From Martinezella miluonensis (GTDB taxonomy: Bacteria; Pseudomonadota; Alphaproteobacteria; Rhizobiales; Rhizobiaceae), in the NCBI RefSeq assembly GCF_900094545.1, contig NZ_FMAH01000045.1, positions 1 through 50,480 on the forward strand: a DNA stretch of 50,480 nucleotides. The letters run 5' to 3'. Below the pieces are notes generated by a model. It was not told the DNA's origin and made no database searches. It was given only the letters and a program-made list of their open reading frames with translations. Shown here one piece after another: positions 36,866-46,370 of the stretch. Each line of letters opens with the position of its first letter. Position 1 is the first letter of the stretch. The position numbers were made by a program, and so were the translations under genes.

Positions 36866-38476
36866 ATGATCCGCAATCCGATCCTGCCGGGTTTCAATCC
36901 CGACCCGTCCATCTGCCGTGTCGGCGAGGACTATTATATCGCCACCTCCACATTCGAATGGTATCCGGGTGTGCAGATCCATCATTCGCGCGACCTGGTG
37001 AACTGGACGCTCGTCAGGCGGCCGCTGGAGCGTGCGTCTCAGCTCGACATGCGCGGCGAGCCTGATAGCTGCGGTATCTGGGCGCCTTGCCTCTCCTATG
37101 CCGACGGATTGTTCTGGCTCGTCTATACCGACGTCAAGCGTTACGACGGCAATTTCAAGGATGCCCACAATTACATCGTGACGTCACCGACCATCGAAGG
37201 CGAATGGTCCGAGCCGGCTTATGTGAACTCCTCCGGTTTCGATCCCTCGCTGTTCCATGACGATGACGGGCGCAAGTGGTTCGTCAACATGCAGTGGAAC
37301 CACCGCACCGAGAGCTATGGCGGCTCGCCGAAGACGCCGGCTTTTGACGGTATTCTGCTGCAAGAGTGGGATCCGGCGACGAAATCCCTGAAGGGGCCGA
37401 TCAGGAACATCTTTGCCGGCACGGAGCTGGGACTTGTCGAAGGGCCGCATCTCTTCAAGCGTAACGGCTGGTACTATCTGACCACGGCGGAAGGCGGCAC
37501 CGGCTATGATCATGCCGTGACCATGGCGCGCTCCCGCGACATTGCCGGCCCCTACGAACTGCATCCGAACAAATATCTGATCACCTCGAAAGATCATCCG
37601 GAAGCGCCGTTGCAGCGTGCCGGCCATGGCCAATATGTCGAGACGCATGACGGTCAGTTCTATCATACGCATCTCTGCGGCCGGCCCCTGCTGCCGCATC
37701 GCCGCTGCACGCTCGGCCGCGAGACCGCTCTGCAGAAATGCGTGTGGAAGGAGGATGGCTGGCTTTATCTCGAAAACGGCACCGGTGTTCCCGATGTTAA
37801 TGTCGCTGGCCTGAATGGCGCCCAGCGCATCGAGAAGCCGCGCCGCAGCGGTTATAATTTCGACGAGCGCACTCTGCCGATGGATTTCCAGTGGCTGCGC
37901 ACGCCGCAGCCGGAGCGCATCTTCAGCGTAACGGAGCGTCCCGGCCATTTGCGGCTTTTCGCCCGCGAAAGCATCGGTTCCTGGTTCGAACAGTCGCTTG
38001 TCGCCCGCCGGCAGGAACATCACAGCTTCCGTGCTGAAACCGTCGTCGAGTTCGAGCCCGACACCTATCAGCAGGTTGCCGGCCTGACGCATTACTACAA
38101 TCGCTTCAAACTGCATGCCATCGCGGTGACCTTGCATGAGAAGCTTGGCCGCTGCGTCACGATCATGACCTGCGCTGGCGATTATCCGAACGGTCGCCTG
38201 AGCTTCCCGATCGAGGGCGGCGTGGCAGTGCCGGATGGGCGGATCCAACTTGCCATGGAAGTGCGCGACAACGATCTGCAGTTCTTCTGGCAGGCGGAGG
38301 GCATGGGCGCATGGCAGGCGATCGGCCCGGTGCTCGATGCCGGCGTCATCTCGGACGAGGGCGGCCGTGGCGAGCATGGATCCTTCACTGGTGCCTTCAC
38401 GGGCATGTTTGCCTTCGACACGTCGGGCCGGGCAAAAGCAGCGGATTTCGACTGGTTCAATTACGATGAATTGTAA
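36866..38476 (+). CDS. Glycoside hydrolase family 43 beta-xylosidase/arabinofuranosidase-like enzyme
   Basis: A 536-residue inverting glycosidase. The five-bladed propeller (about 1-320) holds the three catalytic residues: Asp13 in GFNPDPSICR (general base), Asp126 in SGFDPSLFHDDDGR (pKa modulator) and Glu192 in LVEGPHLFKRNG (general acid). The positions match GH43 beta-xylosidases of the XynB type. The C-terminal beta-sandwich (about 330-536) corresponds to the GH43_C domain. No signal peptide is seen, so it should act on imported xylo- or arabino-oligosaccharides. The start is ATG 36866 with GGAGGAG upstream; the longer frame overlaps the reductase gene and is spurious. It is last in the sugar cluster. 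Beta-xylosidase versus alpha-L-arabinofuranosidase cannot be settled by eye. Confidence 0.9.
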   Translation: MIRNPILPGFNPDPSICRVGEDYYIATSTFEWYPGVQIHHSRDLVNWTLVRRPLERASQLDMRGEPDSCGIWAPCLSYADGLFWLVYTDVKRYDGNFKDAHNYIVTSPTIEGEWSEPAYVNSSGFDPSLFHDDDGRKWFVNMQWNHRTESYGGSPKTPAFDGILLQEWDPATKSLKGPIRNIFAGTELGLVEGPHLFKRNGWYYLTTAEGGTGYDHAVTMARSRDIAGPYELHPNKYLITSKDHPEAPLQRAGHGQYVETHDGQFYHTHLCGRPLLPHRRCTLGRETALQKCVWKEDGWLYLENGTGVPDVNVAGLNGAQRIEKPRRSGYNFDERTLPMDFQWLRTPQPERIFSVTERPGHLRLFARESIGSWFEQSLVARRQEHHSFRAETVVEFEPDTYQQVAGLTHYYNRFKLHAIAVTLHEKLGRCVTIMTCAGDYPNGRLSFPIEGGVAVPDGRIQLAMEVRDNDLQFFWQAEGMGAWQAIGPVLDAGVISDEGGRGEHGSFTGAFTGMFAFDTSGRAKAADFDWFNYDEL

Positions 38477-38619
38477 GGCTGCCAATGGCTTGCGGCGATG
38501 CAGGCACAAGGCCGAACCAGCGGATCGCGTCCATTACGGAATTGTAATTCAACTGTGAGATTCGTTTCATGTCTGTCACGACAAGAACGCGTGCAGATTC
38601 TGAAATGAGGAAACAACCA

Positions 38620-38946
38620 ATGAGAAAAATCTTCACCGTCCTTCTTGCCGCGTCCATTCTGGCGGCGCCGCTGGCTGCGACAGCGCAAGTGAAGCCGGCG
38701 CCGGCCGGCAAGCAGGTCGTCGTCCAGAAAGAGGTGGTGAAGAAGAAAGTCGTCATCCGCAAGGGCGGCTGGGTCAAGGGGCGCCGCTTGTCGCCTTCGG
38801 ACCGGCATCGCGCGGCTGAGATCGACTATCGCGCCTACCAGCTGTCCACGCCTCCGCGCGGCTATCACTGGGTTCGCATCAAAAACAATTTCCTGCTCGT
38901 CGGCATTACGAGTGGCCTGATCTCTAAGGTGCATGACGCCCGTTAG
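38620..38946 (+). CDS. Small RcnB-like secreted protein
   Basis: A 108-residue exported protein. The signal peptide MRKIFTVLLAASILAAPLAA ends at a TA-QV site. The mature part is basic with a KKKVVIRKGGWVKGRRL stretch, followed by YRAYQLSTPPRGYHWVRIKN and a short hydrophobic segment (NFLLVGITSGLI). The pattern PPRGYHWVR is the hallmark of the RcnB family; the E. coli member is a periplasmic protein affecting nickel/cobalt homeostasis, but whether this one shares that role is unknown. The start is ATG 38620, with an in-frame ATG five codons earlier. It is not part of the sugar operon in any obvious way and is followed by its own terminator. Confidence 0.8.
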   Translation: MRKIFTVLLAASILAAPLAATAQVKPAPAGKQVVVQKEVVKKKVVIRKGGWVKGRRLSPSDRHRAAEIDYRAYQLSTPPRGYHWVRIKNNFLLVGITSGLISKVHDAR

Positions 38947-38974
38947 TTCGGACGTAATTATCGCCAAACGAAGC

Positions 38975-39002
38975 AAGGGCGGTCCCCGGAACCGCCCTTT
39001 TT
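38975..39002 (+). terminator. Rho-independent terminator of the RcnB-like gene
   Basis: AAGGGCGGT (38975-38983) / ACCGCCCTT (38991-38999), a 7-base loop and a run of T to 39002. It lies 28 bases past the stop codon, on the plus strand. Confidence 0.88.
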
Positions 39003-39034
39003 CATGCCGTCAGATATGAGAACTCCTCGAATCA

Positions 39035-39061
39035 AAATCCCCGGCATCTTGCCGGGGATTT
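39035..39061 (-). terminator. Rho-independent terminator of the giant minus-strand gene
   Basis: Perfect 11-bp stem AAATCCCCGGC (39035-39045) / GCCGGGGATTT (39051-39061), 5-base loop. Read on the minus strand it ends in TTTTGAT, 23 bases after the stop of the GPR-like gene. It faces the plus-strand terminator at 38975, giving a double stop between convergent genes. Confidence 0.85.
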
Positions 39062-39084
39062 CAGCATTTCGTCTTTTCTCAATC

Positions 39085-42000
39085 TCAGTTCAGGCGGCCT
39101 GCCGCATGCGCCAGCATGGTGTAGACCTTGCCGGTGTCCGAGGTGAGATAGGATTGCGTGACGGTGCGGTCGCGATCGGTACGGGCAACGTCGGCAAGCA
39201 GCTTCTCGAAATCGGCGATGTAGCGATCGACCGCGGTGCGGAACTCCGGCTCGCGATCATACTTGCGCTTGATCTCGTCGAAGGTCTGTTGACCCTTCAG
39301 CGTGTAAAGCCGGCGGGTGAAGACATCCCGTTCGCCGCGCTGGTAACGGCGCCACAGATCAACCGAGGCGTCGTGATCGATAGCGCGGGCGATATCGACC
39401 GACAGGGAGTTCAGCGACTCGACGACGTGACGCGGGTTGCGAGCCACGGGGGCGGACGCCTGCTCAGACTGCGATTTTGGTGCCGCCTGACGGGCCGGCT
39501 GCAGGCCGGCGTTTTCGTCGCGCGAGGCGCCACGCAGCAGGTCACTGATCCAGCCGCCGCCAGCCGCCGTTTCAGGGCGGGCCGGAGCCGGCGTTTCGGC
39601 CGGGCGCTGCGGTTGAGCTACGGGACGTTCGGCGGAGATGGAGCCGCGCAGACCGAGGGATTCGATTGAAGGCTGCTGCGGCAGCGGCGCCGGCTGCTGA
39701 ACGCTCTGTTGCGGTGCCTGCGGCTGTGGAGCGGGCTGCTGCGGCCTGGGAGCCGGAGCGGCAGCTGCCGTCGGAGCAGGGGCTGCCGGTTGCGGCCGCG
39801 GTGCCGGCTGTGCATCGGCCAAGGCGCGAGCTGCGGGCTCGGAGATTTCCAGCTGCTGCGTCGAGCGGCCGACGATCTGCGAGATGTCCTGCAGGGCCTT
39901 GATCTGCTCTGCCACGGCACGACGCATGGCTGCCGCGCTTTCCTTGGCCTCTTCCGGCAGGTCGAATGCGCCGCGCTTCAGCTCGCTGCGCGTCATATCG
40001 AGTTCCTTGCGGATATCGCCGGCCGAGCGACGGATCTCGTCGGTGGCACCGGCGAAGCGGCCGATGGCGTCATCCACGGCGACACGCAGTGTTTCGCGCA
40101 GCTGTTCGGCGGCGCCGTCAGAAGTCTTGCCGGCTTCGGCAAACATCCGCTCGACGTCCGACAGCGAAGCCGTCAGGCCGCCGCGCAGGCGGTTGGTGAG
40201 ATCGGTGGAGCGACGCTCGGTATTGGCGAAGGTGCTCTCCATCGCCTGGCTTGCTTCCTCGCCGGCCTTCTGCAGCGAGCCGCGCATGCTTTCCGCTGCA
40301 TCCTCGGCGCGCTTTTCGGCATCGGAGAGAACGCGGCCGATATCTGCGAAGGAGGACTGCACGCTCTGGCGCAGATTGCCGGTGACCTGGTTGGAGCGCT
40401 GTTCGGCGCGGTCGAAGGCGGTTTCCACCATGGAGCCGAGGGCACGCATGGTGTTCTCGATCTCTTCCGAGCGCTGAACTAGGCCGACAGCCAGGTTCTG
40501 CAATGCGGTTTCGCGTTCTTCCAGCGTCGATACGAGGTTCGACTGAGCCGCACCCAGGAGCTGGGAGGCCTGCGTCAGCACCTTGGAGTGGTCGTCGAAG
40601 CGGCCGACGATGCTGCCGACCTGCGACAGGGTCTGACCGGTGATTTCGGAGAGCTTGTCGACCTTGCCTTCGAGAAGACGGCTGGAGGCCGAAACCATCT
40701 CGCCGGCCTTCGTGGCGGAATCGGCGAAGCGTACCGAGGTGGCGCTGAGGCGATCGTCGACGCTTGCGAATTCGGCAGCGGCATTGTTCAGCAGGCCCGC
40801 GATCGCGGAGTTGTTTTCAGCCAGGCGAGCGATGATACCGTTGACGCTTGCCAGCAGGTTGTTTTCCAGCGCGCTGACGGTGCTGACAGCATGTTCGGTG
40901 CGCGATGCGATGGCGTTGATCAGGGCGGCGTTCTCTGCGCGCAGGCGCTCGGTGCTTTCCTGAGCTGCTGCCGAGATGAGGGCGGCCGCTTCCTGACCCG
41001 TTGCCGCATAGCGGTCGACGATCGGGCGAGCCTTTTCGTCGATCAGGCGCGACAATTCGGTCGAGCGTCCTGCCAGCATGGAGTTCAGTTCGCGGGTGCG
41101 CTCGTCGAGCGAGGAGCGAATGGAAGTACCGCGCGCTTCCAGTGCCTTGTCGACGTCAGCAAGCGTGGCGTCGATTTCGCGGGCGCGATCTTCCAGCGAG
41201 GTGCGGATGGCCGTACTGCGCTCCTCGAGCGCACGCTCGACCTGAGACATGGTGGACGCGATCTGCTCGCTGCCTCCGGCAAGCGTGTTGCGTATGGCAG
41301 TGCCGCGGGCTTCCAGCGATTGCTCTGCAGAAGAGAGCGTCTGCGAGATCGCGTTGACCTGATTGCTGACGAGACCTTCGGCTTCGGCAACCTTGTTGAC
41401 GATTGCGTTGCCGGCCTCCGAGAAGGTCTGAGCGACGGCGGCAGCCTGGCTCGCCAGTCGGTTCTGCGTTTCCGAGACGCGATTGACGAGATCGTCGGAG
41501 CGCTCGGTCATGGCGCGTGTGAAAGTATCGCTATGGCTGCCGAGGTTTTCGGCAAACTGCTGGCCGGTGCGAGCCAGCAGATCGGCCGTGCGCGTGGCTT
41601 CGCTGTCCATTCCCTGTGCGGCATCGGCGACTGCCGTGCGCAGCGTGGTGGCGAGATTGGCCGCTTTACCCTCGATGGTGCGGTTGACGGCATCGAGACC
41701 GAGGTTGAGGGCACGATCCATTGTCGACAGACGCTCTTCGATGCGAGCGGCAGCTTCACTGCCGCTGGAGTCGATCTTGGCGGAGCCGGTTGCCAGGGTA
41801 TCGGACAGTCGATTTCCTGCCGCATCGACCTGGGCGGCGACACCGTCCACACCTTCATGGATGCGGTTTTCGAGAGCGGACAGACTTGCCTCGACGCGCG
41901 AACCGGTTTCGGCAAAGCGGCTGTTCATGCCGTCGATCGACTGATTGAGGTTGGACGAGAAGTTTTCGGCCGAGCGGGCGATATCGCCAGCGGCCTGCTG

Positions 42001-45000
42001 AATGCGGCCGGCGATGTCGCCCGCTCCGCTGTTCAGACGATCTTCCAATGTCCGCGCGCTGGCGTCGATGGTTTTGCGCAGCGAGGCCTCGCGGTCTTCG
42101 AGCGACATTTCCAGCATGCTGGCGCTGGTCGCGATGGATGTGCCGATGGCGGTCGTCTGCTCGAGCAGAGTGTTGTCGATCTGAGCATGCGCATCGCGAA
42201 GCGTCAGGCTGATGGCGTTGCTGCGGTCTTCCAGGGTGGAACGCATGCGCTCATAGGCCGAGGCAAGGTTCCGATCCATTTCGGACAGGCCGGTACCAAG
42301 CGCATTTTCGAGCTGACGCGTCGTGCTGCCGAGAACGTTCTCCACGCGATCGGCGCCGCTGCCGAGCAAGCCCGACAGGGATTCTGTATGGGCGGCAAGC
42401 GAGCGATCGAGGCGATCCTGATTTTCGGTATAGGCGGCGCGAATGGCATCCGCCTTGTCGCCGAAGGCACCTGCCACGCGGGACTCTGCGCCGGAGACGC
42501 TGTCGAGCAGGGCGTTGGCGCGAGATTCCAGGGCGCTTTCGAAGCGGCTCTGGTTTTCTGCGAGTGAAATCGCAAAAGCCATGCTCTTGTCGTCGAGCGT
42601 ATTGGTCAGCGCCTCATGGCCGTGCGTCACAGTGTGAGCGATGGCCTGGGCGCCGGTAGCGAGGGTTTCCTCGAGCTTTGCTTGGTTCTCCGAGAGCGCG
42701 ATTGACAGCGCCATCGTTCTATCGTCGAGGCTGTTGACGATCTTGTCGTGGGTGCCTGCCACCGTGCTGGAGAGCGCATCGAGGCGGTTGGAAAGGGTGT
42801 CCTCAAGACGCGACTGAGTGCTGGAGAGGGAAATGGCGAGCGCCATCGCCTTGTCGTCCAGGGCATCGGCCAGTGCAGAATGGTTGTCGGTAAATGCGTT
42901 GGCGATGGCTTCTGCGCGATTGGCAAGTGTTGCTTCGAGACGCGATTGGCCACCCGTCAGAACCTCGGAAAGTGCCCTTGTCTTGCCATCGAGCGTGTCG
43001 GCGACGCGCTCGGCGTGACCGGAAACGGTGTCTTCCAGGCGAGCCTGGCTTTCGGAAAGGGCGACGGCGAGCGCCATCGTCTTGTCATCAAGCGTGTTGG
43101 CGACGCTTTCCGCATGACCGGAAACGGCGTTTTCCAGACGAGCCTGACTTTCGGAGAGGGCAAAGGCGAGTGCCCGCGTCTTGTCGTCCAGCGTGTTGGC
43201 AACGCCTTCCGCATGACCGGAGATGGCATTTTCCAGGCGGGCCTGGCTTTCGGAGAGGGCGATGGCGAGCGCCATCGTCTTGTCGTCCAGCGTATTGGCA
43301 ACGCTGTCGGCATGACCGGAGACGGTGCTTTCCAGACGGGCCTGGCTCTCGGAAAGAGCGACGGCCAGCGCCATGGTTCGGTCGTCCAGCGCATTCGCCA
43401 GGGCAGCATGATTGCCGGCAAATGCCTTGATAATCTCCTCGGCGCGGGTGGAGAGCGTTTCCTCCAGGCGGCTTTGTCCGCTGGTCAAGGCCGCGGCGAG
43501 TGCGCCGGTCTTGCTGTCGAACGTGTTGGCGACGCGCTCGGCATGGCCGGAGACGGTTTCTTCCAGACGAGCCTGGCTTTCGGAAAGGGCAATGGCAAGC
43601 GCCATCGTCCTGTCGTCGAGCGCGTTGTTCACGCTTTCGGCGTGGCCGGATACGGTGCTTTCGAGACGGGCCTGACCCTCGGCAAGAGCGCGAGCCATGG
43701 CCCTGGTCTTTTCATCCATGGTGCCTGCGACCTGGTCGGCATGTCCGGAGACCGTGTCTTCCAGGCGAGCCTGGCTTTCGGAGAGAGCGATGGCGAGCGC
43801 CATTGTCTTGTCGTCGAGCGTATCGGCCAGCTTGCCATGCGTATCGGCAAGGACGCTCGTGATGGCGTCGGCGCGGCTTGCCAGGGTGTTTTCAAGGCGA
43901 AGCTGGTTTTCGGCAAGCGAGATCGCCAGCATTGAGGTACGCTCATCCAGAGCGGCGGTCAGATGCTGGTGAGAGCCGTTGACAGCGCTGACGATGCCTT
44001 CTGAACGCTCGGCCAACGTCTGCTCGAAACGCGACTGATTGTCGGCCAATGCGCCGAACAGGGCGTTGCTGCGCGAGGCCATGACGGCGTCGATGCGCTC
44101 ATGGGCAGAGCCCAGTGCCTGCGTGATCTCGCTGGTGCGCGACGAGAGCGTATTGTTGATCTCGGTTGCGCGGCCGGTGAAGGCCGTGGTGAGCTCTTCC
44201 GTGCCGCTCTGCAGGGCAGCGGTGACATCCCGTGTCACGCCCTGTACGGCGTTGGTGAAGGTGCTCGCATGCGTCGATAGCGCGGAATGCAATTCGCCCG
44301 TACCCGAGGTGAGGGCAGACGAAATTCCGCTGGTGGCGTTGTTGAGAGCGGAGGTGATCTCATCGGCCCTGGAGCCGATCGCGCTTTCCAGCACTTCCTG
44401 GCCGGTTGCCAGAGTGGTTGCGAGCGCGAAGGACTGGTCCGTGAGAGAGGACCCGAGGCGTTCGATGCTGGAGGTCAGAATGCCTTCCAGAGCATCCGAG
44501 TTGCTGCCCAGAGATTGATTGATCCGGGCAAGGCTTTCCGAGAGCTTGCTGTCAAGCGTGCCTGCGCGCTTGTCGAAGGCGGAGGTGAATTCCGAGACGC
44601 GCTCGTCGAAGGTGGTCGAAAGCTGCGCAATCGTGGACTGGAAGCGTTCCTCGAAAAAGCCGGAACGGAGGTCGATGTCCATGATGGCGTCATCGGCCGT
44701 CGATTGCAGGCTCTGGCGGAAGCTGGCGCCTTTTTCGTCGAGCGACGAATTGAGCTTGGCAAGCACATTATCCAGCGTGCCGGTAATGGACCGTTCGCCG
44801 CCGGAGAGGCTCTCGCTGATTTCCCGGGTGCGGGCAACCAGCGTTTCGTTGAGCTGGCGGGCGCGGTCGTTGAGCGCGTTGTTCAGCTTTTCCGTGTTCG
44901 CATCGAGCGTCGAAGCACGGGTCTCGAACTGGCCGAGCAATTCCTTCCCGCGCTGGCTCAGCGTCGACGACAGGGCATCCATGCGGGAGTCGAATTCATG

Positions 45001-46074
45001 GCCGAGAGCGAGGCCCGAAGCATTCAGGTTCTGCAGGAGGCTGTCGGTCTTGGCGGAGAGCAGGGTTCCGAGCGCCTGGACGGCGGAATCCGACTTTTCC
45101 ATCAACGCCGCGGCGCGCGTATCGATCATCGAGGCGAAGGCTTCGCCCGACGTGGACAGGCGCACTGCAATCTCTTCAGTCGCGAGCGACAGATCTTCCT
45201 TGATCTGGTCATGGACGCCCGAGATCGAGGAACGGATGCGTTCGGCGTGGTTGACGATCGCGTCGCGCTCGGCACCCAGTTCGTGCACAAGGCCGCGGAC
45301 GCGCAGTTCGTTGTCGGCGTAGCTGCGCTCCAGCGCATTGACCTCGGTATGGACGAGGGTTTCCAGCTCGGTGGCGCGTGCAATGGTGCGCTCGATGCCT
45401 TCGTTCATCGCCGAAACTTCGCGACGCACGGCCTGGCCGACCGTCATGATGCGTTCCGAAGCGACGGTTTCGGGCTCGACGAGGCGCAGGGCCACCTCTG
45501 CCATCGAGCGAGCGGCGTTGCGCATATCATGCGCACGCGAAATCATCATGCCGAAGGCATAGAACAGGAGTACCGGAACGACGACACCGACGATGCAGGC
45601 GATGACGCCGGGAAGGGCGGCCAGATCGGCGATCGAATGGATGTTGCGGATCTGCTCGCCATAAAGAAGGAAGGCGAGGCCGACGCCGCCGATGATCCAG
45701 AACAGCGAAAAAATCGTGGCGTTGCGAACCGCGTGGCTTTGGGAACCGCCATCCAGCGCTTTCAGGATGCTGGCGGGGCTCGCACGGTTGCCGTCGTTGG
45801 CTGCAGCAAGGTTCGGGCTTCGCGGGGCCTCGGCGGGGCGGGACGCTGCGGCAGGGGAGGCTGCGCCGCGCGCGGTGCCGGCATTGCGGGCTGCATCGTC
45901 CTTGGTCTGCTTCATCGGCTGTTTGGGCGGCTCAGACACTTTTTGCTCCGGGACATCAGGCGTAGGACCGCTTCGAGACTCCAAGTTCTCGTCACTGAAA
46001 TCGATCTGCAATGCTTCGTCCAATGCCTGAAAGGCCTTGTCCTCGACCGACTCGATGTACTTTTTGTTCGCCAT
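39085..46074 (-). CDS. Giant membrane-anchored helical-repeat protein, GPR/RgsE-like (polar growth)
   Basis: A 2329-residue protein. The N-terminus (about 1-110) is acidic then Ala/Pro-rich and disordered. Two transmembrane helices follow, at about 118-139 (IFSLFWIIGGVGLAFLLYG) and 155-178 (GVIACIVGVVVPVLLFYAFG). Residues about 190-2070 are an almost continuous alpha-helical repeat with an 11-residue period (apolipoprotein A1/A4/E-like), for example ALSESQARLEDTVSGHAE. A Pro/Gln/Ala-rich linker (about 2075-2140) leads to a conserved C-terminal domain (NPRHVVESLNSLSVDIARAI to the end). From memory this matches GROWTH POLE RING protein of Agrobacterium (about 2115 residues) and RgsE of Sinorhizobium, which form a ring at the new pole and are needed for rod shape and polar growth. 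The start at ATG 46074 has GAGG about 9 bases upstream. It is divergent from an Hpt gene across a region with CtrA-like boxes. Confidence 0.85.
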   Translation of the reverse strand: MANKKYIESVEDKAFQALDEALQIDFSDENLESRSGPTPDVPEQKVSEPPKQPMKQTKDDAARNAGTARGAASPAAASRPAEAPRSPNLAAANDGNRASPASILKALDGGSQSHAVRNATIFSLFWIIGGVGLAFLLYGEQIRNIHSIADLAALPGVIACIVGVVVPVLLFYAFGMMISRAHDMRNAARSMAEVALRLVEPETVASERIMTVGQAVRREVSAMNEGIERTIARATELETLVHTEVNALERSYADNELRVRGLVHELGAERDAIVNHAERIRSSISGVHDQIKEDLSLATEEIAVRLSTSGEAFASMIDTRAAALMEKSDSAVQALGTLLSAKTDSLLQNLNASGLALGHEFDSRMDALSSTLSQRGKELLGQFETRASTLDANTEKLNNALNDRARQLNETLVARTREISESLSGGERSITGTLDNVLAKLNSSLDEKGASFRQSLQSTADDAIMDIDLRSGFFEERFQSTIAQLSTTFDERVSEFTSAFDKRAGTLDSKLSESLARINQSLGSNSDALEGILTSSIERLGSSLTDQSFALATTLATGQEVLESAIGSRADEITSALNNATSGISSALTSGTGELHSALSTHASTFTNAVQGVTRDVTAALQSGTEELTTAFTGRATEINNTLSSRTSEITQALGSAHERIDAVMASRSNALFGALADNQSRFEQTLAERSEGIVSAVNGSHQHLTAALDERTSMLAISLAENQLRLENTLASRADAITSVLADTHGKLADTLDDKTMALAIALSESQARLEDTVSGHADQVAGTMDEKTRAMARALAEGQARLESTVSGHAESVNNALDDRTMALAIALSESQARLEETVSGHAERVANTFDSKTGALAAALTSGQSRLEETLSTRAEEIIKAFAGNHAALANALDDRTMALAVALSESQARLESTVSGHADSVANTLDDKTMALAIALSESQARLENAISGHAEGVANTLDDKTRALAFALSESQARLENAVSGHAESVANTLDDKTMALAVALSESQARLEDTVSGHAERVADTLDGKTRALSEVLTGGQSRLEATLANRAEAIANAFTDNHSALADALDDKAMALAISLSSTQSRLEDTLSNRLDALSSTVAGTHDKIVNSLDDRTMALSIALSENQAKLEETLATGAQAIAHTVTHGHEALTNTLDDKSMAFAISLAENQSRFESALESRANALLDSVSGAESRVAGAFGDKADAIRAAYTENQDRLDRSLAAHTESLSGLLGSGADRVENVLGSTTRQLENALGTGLSEMDRNLASAYERMRSTLEDRSNAISLTLRDAHAQIDNTLLEQTTAIGTSIATSASMLEMSLEDREASLRKTIDASARTLEDRLNSGAGDIAGRIQQAAGDIARSAENFSSNLNQSIDGMNSRFAETGSRVEASLSALENRIHEGVDGVAAQVDAAGNRLSDTLATGSAKIDSSGSEAAARIEERLSTMDRALNLGLDAVNRTIEGKAANLATTLRTAVADAAQGMDSEATRTADLLARTGQQFAENLGSHSDTFTRAMTERSDDLVNRVSETQNRLASQAAAVAQTFSEAGNAIVNKVAEAEGLVSNQVNAISQTLSSAEQSLEARGTAIRNTLAGGSEQIASTMSQVERALEERSTAIRTSLEDRAREIDATLADVDKALEARGTSIRSSLDERTRELNSMLAGRSTELSRLIDEKARPIVDRYAATGQEAAALISAAAQESTERLRAENAALINAIASRTEHAVSTVSALENNLLASVNGIIARLAENNSAIAGLLNNAAAEFASVDDRLSATSVRFADSATKAGEMVSASSRLLEGKVDKLSEITGQTLSQVGSIVGRFDDHSKVLTQASQLLGAAQSNLVSTLEERETALQNLAVGLVQRSEEIENTMRALGSMVETAFDRAEQRSNQVTGNLRQSVQSSFADIGRVLSDAEKRAEDAAESMRGSLQKAGEEASQAMESTFANTERRSTDLTNRLRGGLTASLSDVERMFAEAGKTSDGAAEQLRETLRVAVDDAIGRFAGATDEIRRSAGDIRKELDMTRSELKRGAFDLPEEAKESAAAMRRAVAEQIKALQDISQIVGRSTQQLEISEPAARALADAQPAPRPQPAAPAPTAAAAPAPRPQQPAPQPQAPQQSVQQPAPLPQQPSIESLGLRGSISAERPVAQPQRPAETPAPARPETAAGGGWISDLLRGASRDENAGLQPARQAAPKSQSEQASAPVARNPRHVVESLNSLSVDIARAIDHDASVDLWRRYQRGERDVFTRRLYTLKGQQTFDEIKRKYDREPEFRTAVDRYIADFEKLLADVARTDRDRTVTQSYLTSDTGKVYTMLAHAAGRLN
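42570..43900 (-). repeat. Tandem 99/132-base repeats within the GPR-like gene
   Basis: The coding sequence repeats with steps of 99 bases (33 residues) or 132 bases (44 residues), all multiples of the 33-base, 11-residue unit. The most uniform block is 42982-43400, where equivalent points recur at 42982, 43081, 43180, 43279 and 43378. Neighbouring units are nearly identical at DNA level, with core residues ANTLDDKTMALAIALSESQA. High DNA identity indicates recent duplication or gene conversion and predicts length variation between strains. Confidence 0.8.
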
Positions 46075-46370
46075 GCGGTTACGCCTCGTTACAACTCACT
46101 CGGGCTTGCCGTGTCGTTTCCGGTATTCCGCCGCGTCCGGAAAAGACGAACCCTGCCTCCCGTGGGGTCCTCCGCCTCCGGTCGATACCGGGTTTGGATT
46201 TCCCATTACATTTCAGAGTGGATAACTGCTTTTTCAAACGGATGTTATGAAAACATTACCATCATCCACTTCTTGGGCAAAGGCACGCGCCATCTACCCA
46301 ATTTACTAGTATCGTAGTGACACATTCCCCCAGTCATGACAATTAATTCCACCTTAAAGATAGTGGATCA

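Noticed and set aside
40588..42567. 659-codon plus-strand open frame
   Set aside because: Antisense shadow of the helical repeat region, with low-complexity translation and no family features.
42982..43400. Possible CRISPR-like array because of regular repeats
   Set aside because: The repeats are contiguous, in frame and coding with a 33-base sub-period; there are no unique spacers or cas genes.
42748..43935. 395-codon plus-strand open frame with repeated GDGERH-like units
   Set aside because: The repeats only reflect the 99/132-base repeats of the minus-strand gene.
44287..46317. 676-codon open frame on the plus strand, antisense to the GPR-like gene
   Set aside because: It is a by-product of the repetitive, GC-skewed codon use of the true gene. 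Its translation has no domain or ribosome-binding site and mirrors the repeat period.
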